NCBI GenBank assembly: GCA_026397895.1
Contig: JAPLTZ010000271.1
Location: 1-8,307 of the forward strand
DNA: 8,307 bases
Direction: 5' to 3'
DNA from: Verrucomicrobiota bacterium
GTDB taxonomy: Bacteria > Verrucomicrobiota > Verrucomicrobiia > Limisphaerales > JAFMIX01
Shown here: positions 1-5,891 of the stretch, piece by piece
Layout: each line of letters begins with the position of its first letter
How positions within the stretch are numbered: the first letter of the stretch is position 1
The notes under the pieces: generated by a model
Told to the model about the DNA's origin: nothing
Database searches by the model: none
What the model saw: only the letters and a program-made list of their open reading frames with translations
Position numbers and translations under genes: made by a program

Positions 1-541
1 GGGTGGCGGCGGTGTCGTTTTCGGCGAGCACGGTCAGAACATCGGCGCGATTGGAGAGGGGGGCGGGTTTTTGGCCGGCGGGAACTGCGATGAATTTTTT
101 GTCGAGGCGCAGGCAGGAGAGTTCCGGGGTGATGGTCGGCCCGCCGAAATTCCAGCCGGTGCCCGTGGTCATGTCTATGCCCATCCCAATCTTGCGCGCT
201 TCGGTGACGGTGGTGCCGAGCACGTCCATCCAGCGCGGACTCAAATAAGGGATGTAGTGCGACTCCCAGCCTTTCGCGCCGTAGATGGGGATGATGTGCA
301 TGCCGCCGAGGCCGGCATCGGCGTAGCGATGTAACTCGCGGACGAGGTTGGTTTCATCCACCGCGCCGGCCATCCAGTGCCAGTAGGCCCAAGGTTTGTT
401 CTGCGAAGTGGCGGGCGGCCAGGGGGAAGTTACTCCAGCGACGCCGGTGGCGGCGGACGATACAACAATCAAGGCGGCAGTCAGGATGATAGTGTGCAGC
501 TTGGCGATATGATAGGAGCGGGAAAGACGAGGCTGTTTCAT
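1..541 (-). CDS. Secreted GH106-like alpha-L-rhamnosidase, N-terminal part (cut by left window edge)
   Basis: The minus strand is open from an ATG at 541-539 to the left edge, giving 180 residues with no stop. Residues 1-36 look like a signal peptide: a basic start (MKQPRLSRS), a hydrophobic stretch IILTAALIVVSSAA and likely cleavage near VAG. The mature part begins with KPWAYWHWMAGAVDETNLVREL (about 49-70), then AGLGGMHIIPIYG (76-88), YLSPRWMDVL (99-108) and ARKIGMGIDMTTGTGWNFGGP (115-135). This order (W-rich start, 'AGIGG' strand, 'SPEWW'-like helix, 'G-W-x-x-GGP') is what I recall of GH106 (Glyco_hydro_106), exo-acting enzymes that release terminal L-rhamnose. The catalytic region lies outside the window, so activity cannot be judged. 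The divergent rhamnulokinase gene fits this call. No Shine-Dalgarno site is visible before the ATG. It lies 91 nt after the lipoprotein gene on the same strand and may share its transcript. Another large glycosidase family with a similar N-terminus remains possible. Confidence 0.72.
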   Translation of the reverse strand, partial: MKQPRLSRSYHIAKLHTIILTAALIVVSSAATGVAGVTSPWPPATSQNKPWAYWHWMAGAVDETNLVRELHRYADAGLGGMHIIPIYGAKGWESHYIPYLSPRWMDVLGTTVTEARKIGMGIDMTTGTGWNFGGPTITPELSCLRLDKKFIAVPAGQKPAPLSNRADVLTVLAENDTAAT

Positions 542-632
542 TTTTGCAAACCGTGGTTGGGATGATTATGATTCCTGCCACCGAAAACGTGAAGATTTTA
601 ATACCTTTCACCTTTGCTCTGGATGCCAAGGC

Positions 633-1046
633 TCAAGGACGGATGCCGGCTTTCAGCATGGCCTGAACCATGTCGTTTTGCGCCTTATAGATTTCCTTGT
701 TCCGGGCCAGTTGCGGATCTTTTTGGATTGTCTTGTTTACTTCCTGAAATTGTCTGAGCACGGCTTGGGATTGCTCCTTGGACAGGTTGCCTTGGGTTAC
801 CAACTGGCTCATCGGTTTCAAGGCGGCGACGTATTGCGACTGGCGGGTGGCGGTGTCCGGGGCGGCCTTCGCGGTCTGAATCGCTTGAACTGCGACGGTG
901 ACGGTCTGTTTTACTTCAGGCGCGGCTGTCTCAAAACTTTTTTCCAATGCCTTGGGGTCAGCAGCGGCTTCCTTCCGATGACATCCCGGACCGCAAAGGG
1001 TGATCCCCAGAATGAAAACCAAAAAAAGCAGACTGAAGTTTTGCAT
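633..1046 (-). CDS. Small predicted lipoprotein, coupled to the pseudopilin gene
   Basis: This is a 137-residue protein of unknown function. The chosen ATG is at 1046-1044, and the stop is TGA at 635-633. Residues 1-22 form a hydrophobic signal (MQNFSLLFLVFILGITL) ending in two cysteines, C18 and C22 (LCGPGC). One of them is probably the lipidated residue, although neither matches the classical lipobox well. The mature part (HRKEAAADPKALEKSF...) is hydrophilic, rich in Ala, Gln, Lys and Glu, and reads as mostly helical with no recognised domain. The start follows the pseudopilin TAA by 2 nt (TAA-AT-ATG) with no clear Shine-Dalgarno site, so translation is probably coupled to the upstream gene. 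The frame stays open upstream to 1478, but that part runs through the pilin gene in another frame and gives no protein-like sequence, so I rejected the longer start. A role in anchoring or assembly beside the pilin is only inference from gene order. Confidence 0.8.
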   Translation of the reverse strand: MQNFSLLFLVFILGITLCGPGCHRKEAAADPKALEKSFETAAPEVKQTVTVAVQAIQTAKAAPDTATRQSQYVAALKPMSQLVTQGNLSKEQSQAVLRQFQEVNKTIQKDPQLARNKEIYKAQNDMVQAMLKAGIRP

Positions 1047-1048
1047 AT

Positions 1049-1813
1049 TTAGAAAGCTGGCACAAACTCCTGCCGCGAGCTTGGTTCGGATGCTAGCCAA
1101 GGCACCACTTGTCCGCTCGTGTTCTTCAACCCAAAGTCCAAACTGGTAAGCTTCTTGTATTGTGAATAGGCAGCATGCCCATCGCAAAAAATAAGATTTC
1201 CGCCTTGCTCGTGGGCGTTGGATGAATACTCGATTCCCACCGTGGGGCTTACCTGAATGTAAGTATGCCATTGCGTATAATGGTTGCGAGTGCCGGAATA
1301 CCACTCCGGTTCGGTCAGCAAAGTAGAAGAGCGCGCAGTTCCTTCTTGAAAAACAATTATGCTGGAAGGTTTGGTGATGGTGGTTAATTTGCGATCCAAT
1401 ACCATTTGATTGGGGGAGATGCTGGCATCGCTGGCTGGTGTGGTGCCAAACGATGCGGAAGGTTTTAGGGTCGGACATGCATACACAGGATTGGGACTTA
1501 CGCCATCCAACTTACCACCCAGATACGGAATGAGCACCTGCAAGATGTTTGGCTCGGCAATGGGATTGGCAAAATCGTAAGTATTATGATTTGTCGGCAC
1601 CAAACCGTCGTTGCTGTCGCTATACATGACCAGTGCCAAACCGATCTGCCGCATCTGGCTCATGCATTGAGTGCGCTTGGCTTTTTCCTTGGCCTTGGCC
1701 AGCGCGGGCAAGAGCAATCCCGCCAGAATGGCAATGATGGCGATGACCACCAGCAATTCAATCAACGTGAACCCTTGCTGGTCGGCTCGCTGGGCGGGCG
1801 GGTTGGCTTTCAT
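1049..1813 (-). CDS. Type II secretion-like pseudopilin / prepilin with H-X9-DG motif
   Basis: With the ATG at 1813-1811 this encodes 254 residues. A short leader MKANPPAQRADQQG ends at the prepilin peptidase site G14|F15. It is followed by FTLIELLVVIAIIAILAG with the conserved Glu at mature position 5, then the LLPALAKAKEKAKRTQC helix common to planctomycete and verrucomicrobial pseudopilins. The globular part contains YACPTLKP and, near the C-terminus, NAHEQGGNLIFCDGHA. In that motif H201 is followed after exactly nine residues by D211-G212, matching the prepilin-associated H-X9-DG family (DUF1559-like/TIGR04294). Such proteins are made as inner-membrane precursors and assembled into short pilus-like fibres or remain membrane-anchored. 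Two upstream in-frame ATGs, at 1831 and 1879, would lengthen the leader to 20 or 36 residues. None of the three has a convincing Shine-Dalgarno site, and 1813 is preferred for its leader length. It heads a possible minus-strand operon with the lipoprotein and the glycosidase. Confidence 0.9.
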   Translation of the reverse strand: MKANPPAQRADQQGFTLIELLVVIAIIAILAGLLLPALAKAKEKAKRTQCMSQMRQIGLALVMYSDSNDGLVPTNHNTYDFANPIAEPNILQVLIPYLGGKLDGVSPNPVYACPTLKPSASFGTTPASDASISPNQMVLDRKLTTITKPSSIIVFQEGTARSSTLLTEPEWYSGTRNHYTQWHTYIQVSPTVGIEYSSNAHEQGGNLIFCDGHAAYSQYKKLTSLDFGLKNTSGQVVPWLASEPSSRQEFVPAF

Positions 1814-1964
1814 ATTGGCGGTGCAACTCATTCTGTGGATTACGGAATAGAAATTACCACCAGCCCGGTTTTTAGACATGGGAAAACTGCCAAATGAATT
1901 GCGATTTTTAGTAGTGGCCTTGTTTGTTGAGTGCGGTTAAATGACATTGAGTGGATTGGCAGAA

Positions 1965-1979
1965 TAGCGAATAACGCTA
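1965..1979. promoter_or_regulatory. 15-bp palindrome TAGCG-N5-CGCTA, candidate operator
   Basis: The arms TAGCG (1965-1969) and CGCTA (1975-1979) are perfect inverted repeats around AATAA. The site is 81 nt before the rhaB start and 85 nt before the longest pseudopilin start, a suitable place for a regulator that acts on both genes. A dimeric regulator (LacI, GntR or AraC type) controlling rhamnose genes would be a natural reader, but no regulator gene is in the window. A 5-bp arm can also arise by chance. Confidence 0.25.
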
Positions 1980-2049
1980 ATTTGCGTGGCGCGGCGAGCG
2001 GGACAATTCATGACGGCGAACAATTCTAATTTGCATAAGGCTGAAAGTT

Positions 2050-2055
2050 AGGGTG
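2050..2055 (+). promoter_or_regulatory. Shine-Dalgarno site of rhaB (AGGGTG)
   Basis: AGGGTG ends 5 nt before the ATG at 2061. It is the best-placed ribosome binding site in the window and supports the chosen rhaB start, where the protein also begins in register with known RhaB proteins (VYLAVDLGAESGRVM). Confidence 0.5.
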
Positions 2056-2060
2056 ATTCA

Positions 2061-3509
2061 ATGAACCACAAAGTGTATCTCGCGGTTGACCTTGGTGCCG
2101 AGAGCGGGCGCGTCATGGCTGGCGTCTGGAACGGCAGGAAACTCCGACTTGAAGAAGTGCACCGGTTTCCCAACGGCGCGGTGGCGTTGGGCGAAACCAT
2201 CCGCTGGGATGTGTTGCGGCTCTGGGCGGAAATTCAGAACGGCCTGACGCTGGCCGGGAAAAAGTTCGGCAAGCAGATCGTCTCCGTCGGCTGCGACACT
2301 TGGGGCGTGGACTTCGTGCTGCTCAATAAGCAGGACGAACTCCTCGGCCAGCCGTATCACTACCGCGATGTCCGCACGCGCGGCGCGTTGGGGCGTGCGT
2401 TCAGGCGCGTTCCCCGCGCGGAAATTTTCGCGCAGACCGGGCTGCAGTTCATGGAGCTGAACTCGCTCTACCAGTTGCTGGCATGGCAGGAACATTCGCC
2501 CGCCATCCTCGACACGGCGGACACGCTGCTGTTCATGCCGGACTTTTTCCATTGGGCGATGTGCGGCGCGAAGCGGGCGGAGTTCACCATTGCTTCGACC
2601 TCGCAATGCGTTCACCCGCTCAAGCGCGACTGGGCCTTGCCGCTGTTGAAGAAGTTCGGCCTGCCCACGCATTTTCTGCCGGAGATGGTTCCGCCGGGCA
2701 CGCCGCTCGGCAAGTTCCGCCAATCGCTCGCCGAGCGCACCGGACTGGCGGGCGTGAACGTCATCGCCCCGCCGTCGCACGACACCGCGGCCGCCGTGGC
2801 CAGCGTGCCAACGGCGAATACGGGCCGGGCGAACTGGGCTTACATCAGCTCCGGCACATGGTCGCTGATGGGGGTGGAGGTGAAGAAAGCCGTGCTGTCG
2901 CCGCGCGCGTTGGAATTAGACATGACTAACGAAGGCGGCATCGATGGCACATATCGCCTGCTCAAGAACATCATGGGCCTCTGGCTGGTGCAGCAGTGTA
3001 AACGGTCATTCGACGCAGCGGGGGAAAAATACGATTACGCGCAACTCGCGGCGCTGGCGGGAAAAGCCAAGCCATTCCGCTCTACCCTCAACTTGAACGA
3101 CCCACGCTTTGTCAATCCACCGGATATGTCCAAGGCGATTCAGGAATTCTGCCGCGAAACAAAGCAGCCCACGCCGAAAACCCCCGGCGAATTGATCCGC
3201 TGCTGTTATGAAAGCCTTGCGCTCAAATATCGCGAAACACTCGGCTCGCTGGAAGAGTTGGCCGGCGAATCGATTGAAGCGGTCCACATCGTCGGTGGCG
3301 GATCGCAGAGCGAGTCGTTGAATCAACTGGTTGCTGATGCGTGTCAGCGCCCGGTGCTTGCAGGCCCGGTGGAAGCCACAGCCATGGGCAACCTGCTCAC
3401 ACAGGTTCGCGTTGACAGCGAACTCGGCTCGCTCGCCGAAATGCGTGAAGTCATTCGCAACTCAATTGTCGTGAAAACCTACGAACCGGCGGTTGGAAAT
3501 GAACAGTAA
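2061..3509 (+). CDS. rhaB: L-rhamnulokinase
   Basis: This 482-residue protein is of normal length for RhaB. The enzyme phosphorylates L-rhamnulose to L-rhamnulose 1-phosphate with ATP in the cytoplasm, the second step of L-rhamnose catabolism. It has the FGGY kinase layout. An N-terminal actin-like phosphate loop (AVDLGAESGRVM, 8-19) is followed by LEEVHRFPNG (30-39), CDTWGVDFVLL (78-88), YRDVRT (101-106), LFMPDFFHW (157-165), and SHDTAAAV (239-246) with probable catalytic base Asp241. Next come YISSGTWSLMG (261-271), TNEGG (289-293), LKNIMGLWL (301-309) and the nucleotide-binding VHIVGGGSQ (408-416). These motifs follow E. coli RhaB closely as I remember it, including those that separate it from xylulose, glycerol and fuculose kinases. 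No rhaA, rhaD or regulator gene adjoins on the right, so the rest of the pathway must be elsewhere. The divergent GH106-like gene suggests that the substrate is rhamnose cut from polysaccharide. No obvious terminator follows. Confidence 0.95.
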   Translation: MNHKVYLAVDLGAESGRVMAGVWNGRKLRLEEVHRFPNGAVALGETIRWDVLRLWAEIQNGLTLAGKKFGKQIVSVGCDTWGVDFVLLNKQDELLGQPYHYRDVRTRGALGRAFRRVPRAEIFAQTGLQFMELNSLYQLLAWQEHSPAILDTADTLLFMPDFFHWAMCGAKRAEFTIASTSQCVHPLKRDWALPLLKKFGLPTHFLPEMVPPGTPLGKFRQSLAERTGLAGVNVIAPPSHDTAAAVASVPTANTGRANWAYISSGTWSLMGVEVKKAVLSPRALELDMTNEGGIDGTYRLLKNIMGLWLVQQCKRSFDAAGEKYDYAQLAALAGKAKPFRSTLNLNDPRFVNPPDMSKAIQEFCRETKQPTPKTPGELIRCCYESLALKYRETLGSLEELAGESIEAVHIVGGGSQSESLNQLVADACQRPVLAGPVEATAMGNLLTQVRVDSELGSLAEMREVIRNSIVVKTYEPAVGNEQ

Positions 3510-3534
3510 ATGAATCCGAATTCGCAGGTCTCTG

Positions 3535-3563
3535 TTTTGGGCGTCAATATGTGAGATTATGAT
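3535..3563 (+). promoter_or_regulatory. Candidate promoter for the protease gene
   Basis: A good -10-like hexamer TATGAT (3558-3563) has a weak TTTTGG (3535-3540) 17 nt upstream, within the AT-rich gap after rhaB. Transcription from here would leave a leader of about 180 nt before the ATG at 3750. A rival pair is TCGACA (3695-3700) and TATGTT (3717-3722), spacer 16 nt, which would give a short leader. The two cannot be separated from sequence alone. Nothing else of note lies in 3510-3749 apart from an 8-bp palindrome CGAATTCG at 3517-3524. Confidence 0.25.
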
Positions 3564-3749
3564 GTTTTTATGCGTGGTTGTATTTTTGTTCTGAAGACCA
3601 TTCCGCATAATAACGTTCTTAGATTGCTCCGCGCGCACGATAAATGCGCTTGTCGGGGGTGGCCGGCGACGGGGAACACGGGCGCATTTTTTCTTCGACA
3701 TTCCGGCCGGCGGAGTTATGTTCTGCCATTCGTTTTTGAAAAAGGATTT

Positions 3750-5891
3750 ATGACACGTCGCTTGGCTTCTCTCCGTGGAGGAATTGTATCCTTCGCCATC
3801 ACCGCAACCATTCTTTGCCTAGCCTGGCTCGATGCCGCCGCCGCCCCGCAGAAAATCCGCGTGGACGATCCTGCCGTCGCGAAGGCGCTGCTGGCGCGCG
3901 GCGGGAAACTCATCGCCGACTACGGCGGGTTTCAGTTCATCGCACTGGATGACTCGCAGTTGACCGGCAAGGAGGGCAGCCATGCGCAGGTGGATGCGGA
4001 CGCGGATTTCATTGAATTGCACGCCGCCCGGCTGGATACGCGCACGGCGGCGGTGCAGGCCAAGCGTCTGGCGCTTGGCGCATTCATCGGCAAGAAATTG
4101 CACCTCGTCCAGTTCGCCGGTCCGGTCAAACCCGAGTGGCGCGACGCTCTGGAGAGCACCGGCGCGCGCATCGTGGATTACATCCCAAACAACGCTTATT
4201 TGATTTACGGCGACGCCACCACGCTGGCGAAGGTCCAAGCCTGGGGCAACGCCAACGCCGTTGTGCAATGGGACGGCAGCTATGCCGATGCTTACAAGGT
4301 TCATCCCGTCGCGCGCACCAACTACATGACCAAGGGTGGCCGCCATGCGCTCACGCCCGACGGCTACACCGTCCAGCTCGTCAACGATGCCGCCGCCAAC
4401 GCCGCCACGCGCGCGGTGATTGACGCCATGAAGCTCGGCCCCGTCATCCGCGAGACGGCGGTGCTTGATTATGTGAACATCTCCGTCCCGCTGTCCGCCG
4501 ACCGGCTGGATGAACTCTCCGCGCAGCCGGACATCATCTCCATCCTGCCCTACTACCGGCCGCACAAGCTCGACGAGCGGCAGGATCAGATCATCGCCGG
4601 CAACCTCACCAATGTTTTTTATCGGTATTCCACGAATGTCACTTCCGGAGGCGTCACGAATGTCGTTGCTCTCTCAAACGCCGTGCCCAGCGGGCCGGGT
4701 TACCTCGCGTGGCTGGCCAGCAAGGGATTTACCAACACGCAGTTCACCAATTTTGTCGTGGATGTCGCGGACAGCGGCATTGACAACGGCACGACTACGC
4801 CCGGCCACTTTGCATTTTTCACTTTGGGCAACACTAATCTTGGCAGCCGCGTCGCCTATTCCCGCTACGCCTCCGGCACCACCAGCGGCACCAGCACGCT
4901 CGCCGGGACCGATGGTCACGGCAATCTCAACGCCCACATCATAGCCGGCTGCGACGACATGGCCAACGGCTTCCCTCACACGGACACGAACGGCTTTCAC
5001 TACGGCCTCGGCGTCTGTCCTTTCGTCAAGGTTGGTGCGTCTGTTGTTTTTGACCCAAATACGTTTATCATGACCAACTACTCTATTACGGTGCACCGCG
5101 CTTTTACCAACGGCGCGCGCATCAGCAATAACAGTTGGGGCGGCGGCTATTTCGGTGTATATAATTCTGATAGCCAGACCTATGACGCACTTGTGCGTAA
5201 TCCCAGCACCACCTCGACGAATCTCGGAATGACCTTTGTCTTCGCTGCTGGCAATGACGGCCCCGACGTTTCCACCGTCACCTCGCCCGGCACCGCCAAG
5301 AACGTCATCGTCGTCGGCGCGGCGGAAAATGTTTTTTCCTTCGCCATCACCAATGGTGGCAACGATGCCGCCGGCAACGACGGTTGCGCCACGCCCGACA
5401 CCGACGCCAACAACGCCAACGACGTCAGCTATTCCTCCAGCGCCGGTCCCTGCAACGACGGCCGCCTCAAGCCCGACATCATGGCCCCCGGCACCCACAT
5501 CACCGGCGGTGTGCCGCAGCAAGGCGCCGCCACCACGAACGGCACCGGCACCGCCCTCGCCGCTTTCGACGCCAGCGGCGTTTGCGGTCTCGTCGGCAGC
5601 GGCACGTCTCAACGGCAGCGACACCAACACGGCCTATCGCTATTACCCGCTGGGGCAGCAATTCTGGACCACCTCCACCGGCACCAGCCACGCCGCGCCT
5701 GCCGTCTCCGGCGCGTGCGCGTTGCTCCGCCAGTATTTCATCAATCAAGGCCGCACCAACCCCAGTCCCGCCTTGACCAAGGGCTACCTCATGAATGCCA
5801 GCCGCTACATGGGCGGCGGCAATGTTGCCGGCGACACCTTGCCCTCACCATTTCAGGGCATGGGCGAAGTCAACCTCGGGAACACTTTTGA
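3750..5891 (+). CDS. 5' segment of the subtilase: signal peptide, propeptide and most of the catalytic domain
   Basis: The ATG at 3750 follows AAAGGA (3741-3746), although only 3 nt separate them, and starts a clear signal peptide (MTRRLASLRGGIVSFAITAT..., likely cleavage after A32). An in-frame ATG at 3570 would put about 60 unrelated residues before the signal peptide and was not used. Residues 33 to about 330 resemble the long propeptide of KP-43-type proteases (KPEWRDALESTGARIVDYIPNN). Catalytic motifs follow: VDVADSGID with Asp341, DGHGNLNAHIIAG with His390, GARISNNSWGGG, and FVFAAGNDG with the oxyanion Asn502. Next come SPGTAKNVIVVGAAE and NDGRLKPDIMAPGTHI. After residue 620 (5609) this frame leaves the family and becomes Arg/His-rich, ending at TGA 5889-5891 (713 residues). 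As written, the product would lack the catalytic Ser and should be inactive. Confidence 0.75.
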   Translation: MTRRLASLRGGIVSFAITATILCLAWLDAAAAPQKIRVDDPAVAKALLARGGKLIADYGGFQFIALDDSQLTGKEGSHAQVDADADFIELHAARLDTRTAAVQAKRLALGAFIGKKLHLVQFAGPVKPEWRDALESTGARIVDYIPNNAYLIYGDATTLAKVQAWGNANAVVQWDGSYADAYKVHPVARTNYMTKGGRHALTPDGYTVQLVNDAAANAATRAVIDAMKLGPVIRETAVLDYVNISVPLSADRLDELSAQPDIISILPYYRPHKLDERQDQIIAGNLTNVFYRYSTNVTSGGVTNVVALSNAVPSGPGYLAWLASKGFTNTQFTNFVVDVADSGIDNGTTTPGHFAFFTLGNTNLGSRVAYSRYASGTTSGTSTLAGTDGHGNLNAHIIAGCDDMANGFPHTDTNGFHYGLGVCPFVKVGASVVFDPNTFIMTNYSITVHRAFTNGARISNNSWGGGYFGVYNSDSQTYDALVRNPSTTSTNLGMTFVFAAGNDGPDVSTVTSPGTAKNVIVVGAAENVFSFAITNGGNDAAGNDGCATPDTDANNANDVSYSSSAGPCNDGRLKPDIMAPGTHITGGVPQQGAATTNGTGTALAAFDASGVCGLVGSGTSQRQRHQHGLSLLPAGAAILDHLHRHQPRRACRLRRVRVAPPVFHQSRPHQPQSRLDQGLPHECQPLHGRRQCCRRHLALTISGHGRSQPREHF

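Larger units (their letters stand above)
1880..2060. promoter_or_regulatory. Divergent intergenic region between pseudopilin gene and rhaB
   Basis: These 181 nt lie between oppositely oriented genes and must carry promoters for both, unless the pilin starts at the internal ATG at 1813. The region is more AT-rich than its flanks. It holds a palindrome at 1965-1979 and a direct repeat CAATTC at 2004-2009 and 2021-2026 (17-nt period). A possible but weak sigma70-like pair for rhaB is GGGACA (2000-2005) and TCTAAT (2025-2030) with a 19-nt spacer. I found no convincing promoter hexamers for the minus strand. Confidence 0.4.

Noticed and set aside
354..629. 91-codon minus-strand frame over the start of the glycosidase
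   Set aside because: Its frame differs from the GH106-like frame and its translation is not protein-like. The signal peptide and WYWHW-type start lie in the frame beginning at 541.
1047..1478. N-terminal extension of the lipoprotein frame into the pilin gene
   Set aside because: The added residues overlap the pilin in another frame and carry no signal sequence. The real signal peptide starts at the internal ATG (1046).
2058..2780. Minus-strand open frame of 240 codons opposite rhaB
   Set aside because: It is Arg-rich and low in complexity, and RhaB motifs are continuous on the other strand.
3510..3554. 14-residue ORF starting right after the rhaB stop (MNPNSQVSVLGVNM)
   Set aside because: It is too short to support, lacks its own ribosome site and resembles no known leader peptide. 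The adjacency may be chance.
3633..3649. Small inverted repeat GCGCA-N7-TGCGC in the gap before the protease
   Set aside because: The arms are only 5 bp in GC-rich DNA, with no T-run or paired site. It is likely chance.
3570..3749. Earlier ATG for the protease
   Set aside because: It would bury the signal peptide about 60 residues inside and has no Shine-Dalgarno support. The ATG at 3750 starts directly at the signal peptide.
3819..4565. Minus-strand open frame of 248 codons opposite the propeptide
   Set aside because: The sense strand here encodes a signal peptide and a recognisable propeptide. The antisense product resembles nothing.
4674..5630. Long open frame on the minus strand inside the protease gene (318 codons)
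   Set aside because: Its translation is low-complexity Gly/Val/Ala-rich and lies exactly antisense to family-like protease sequence. It is a composition shadow of GC-rich codons.
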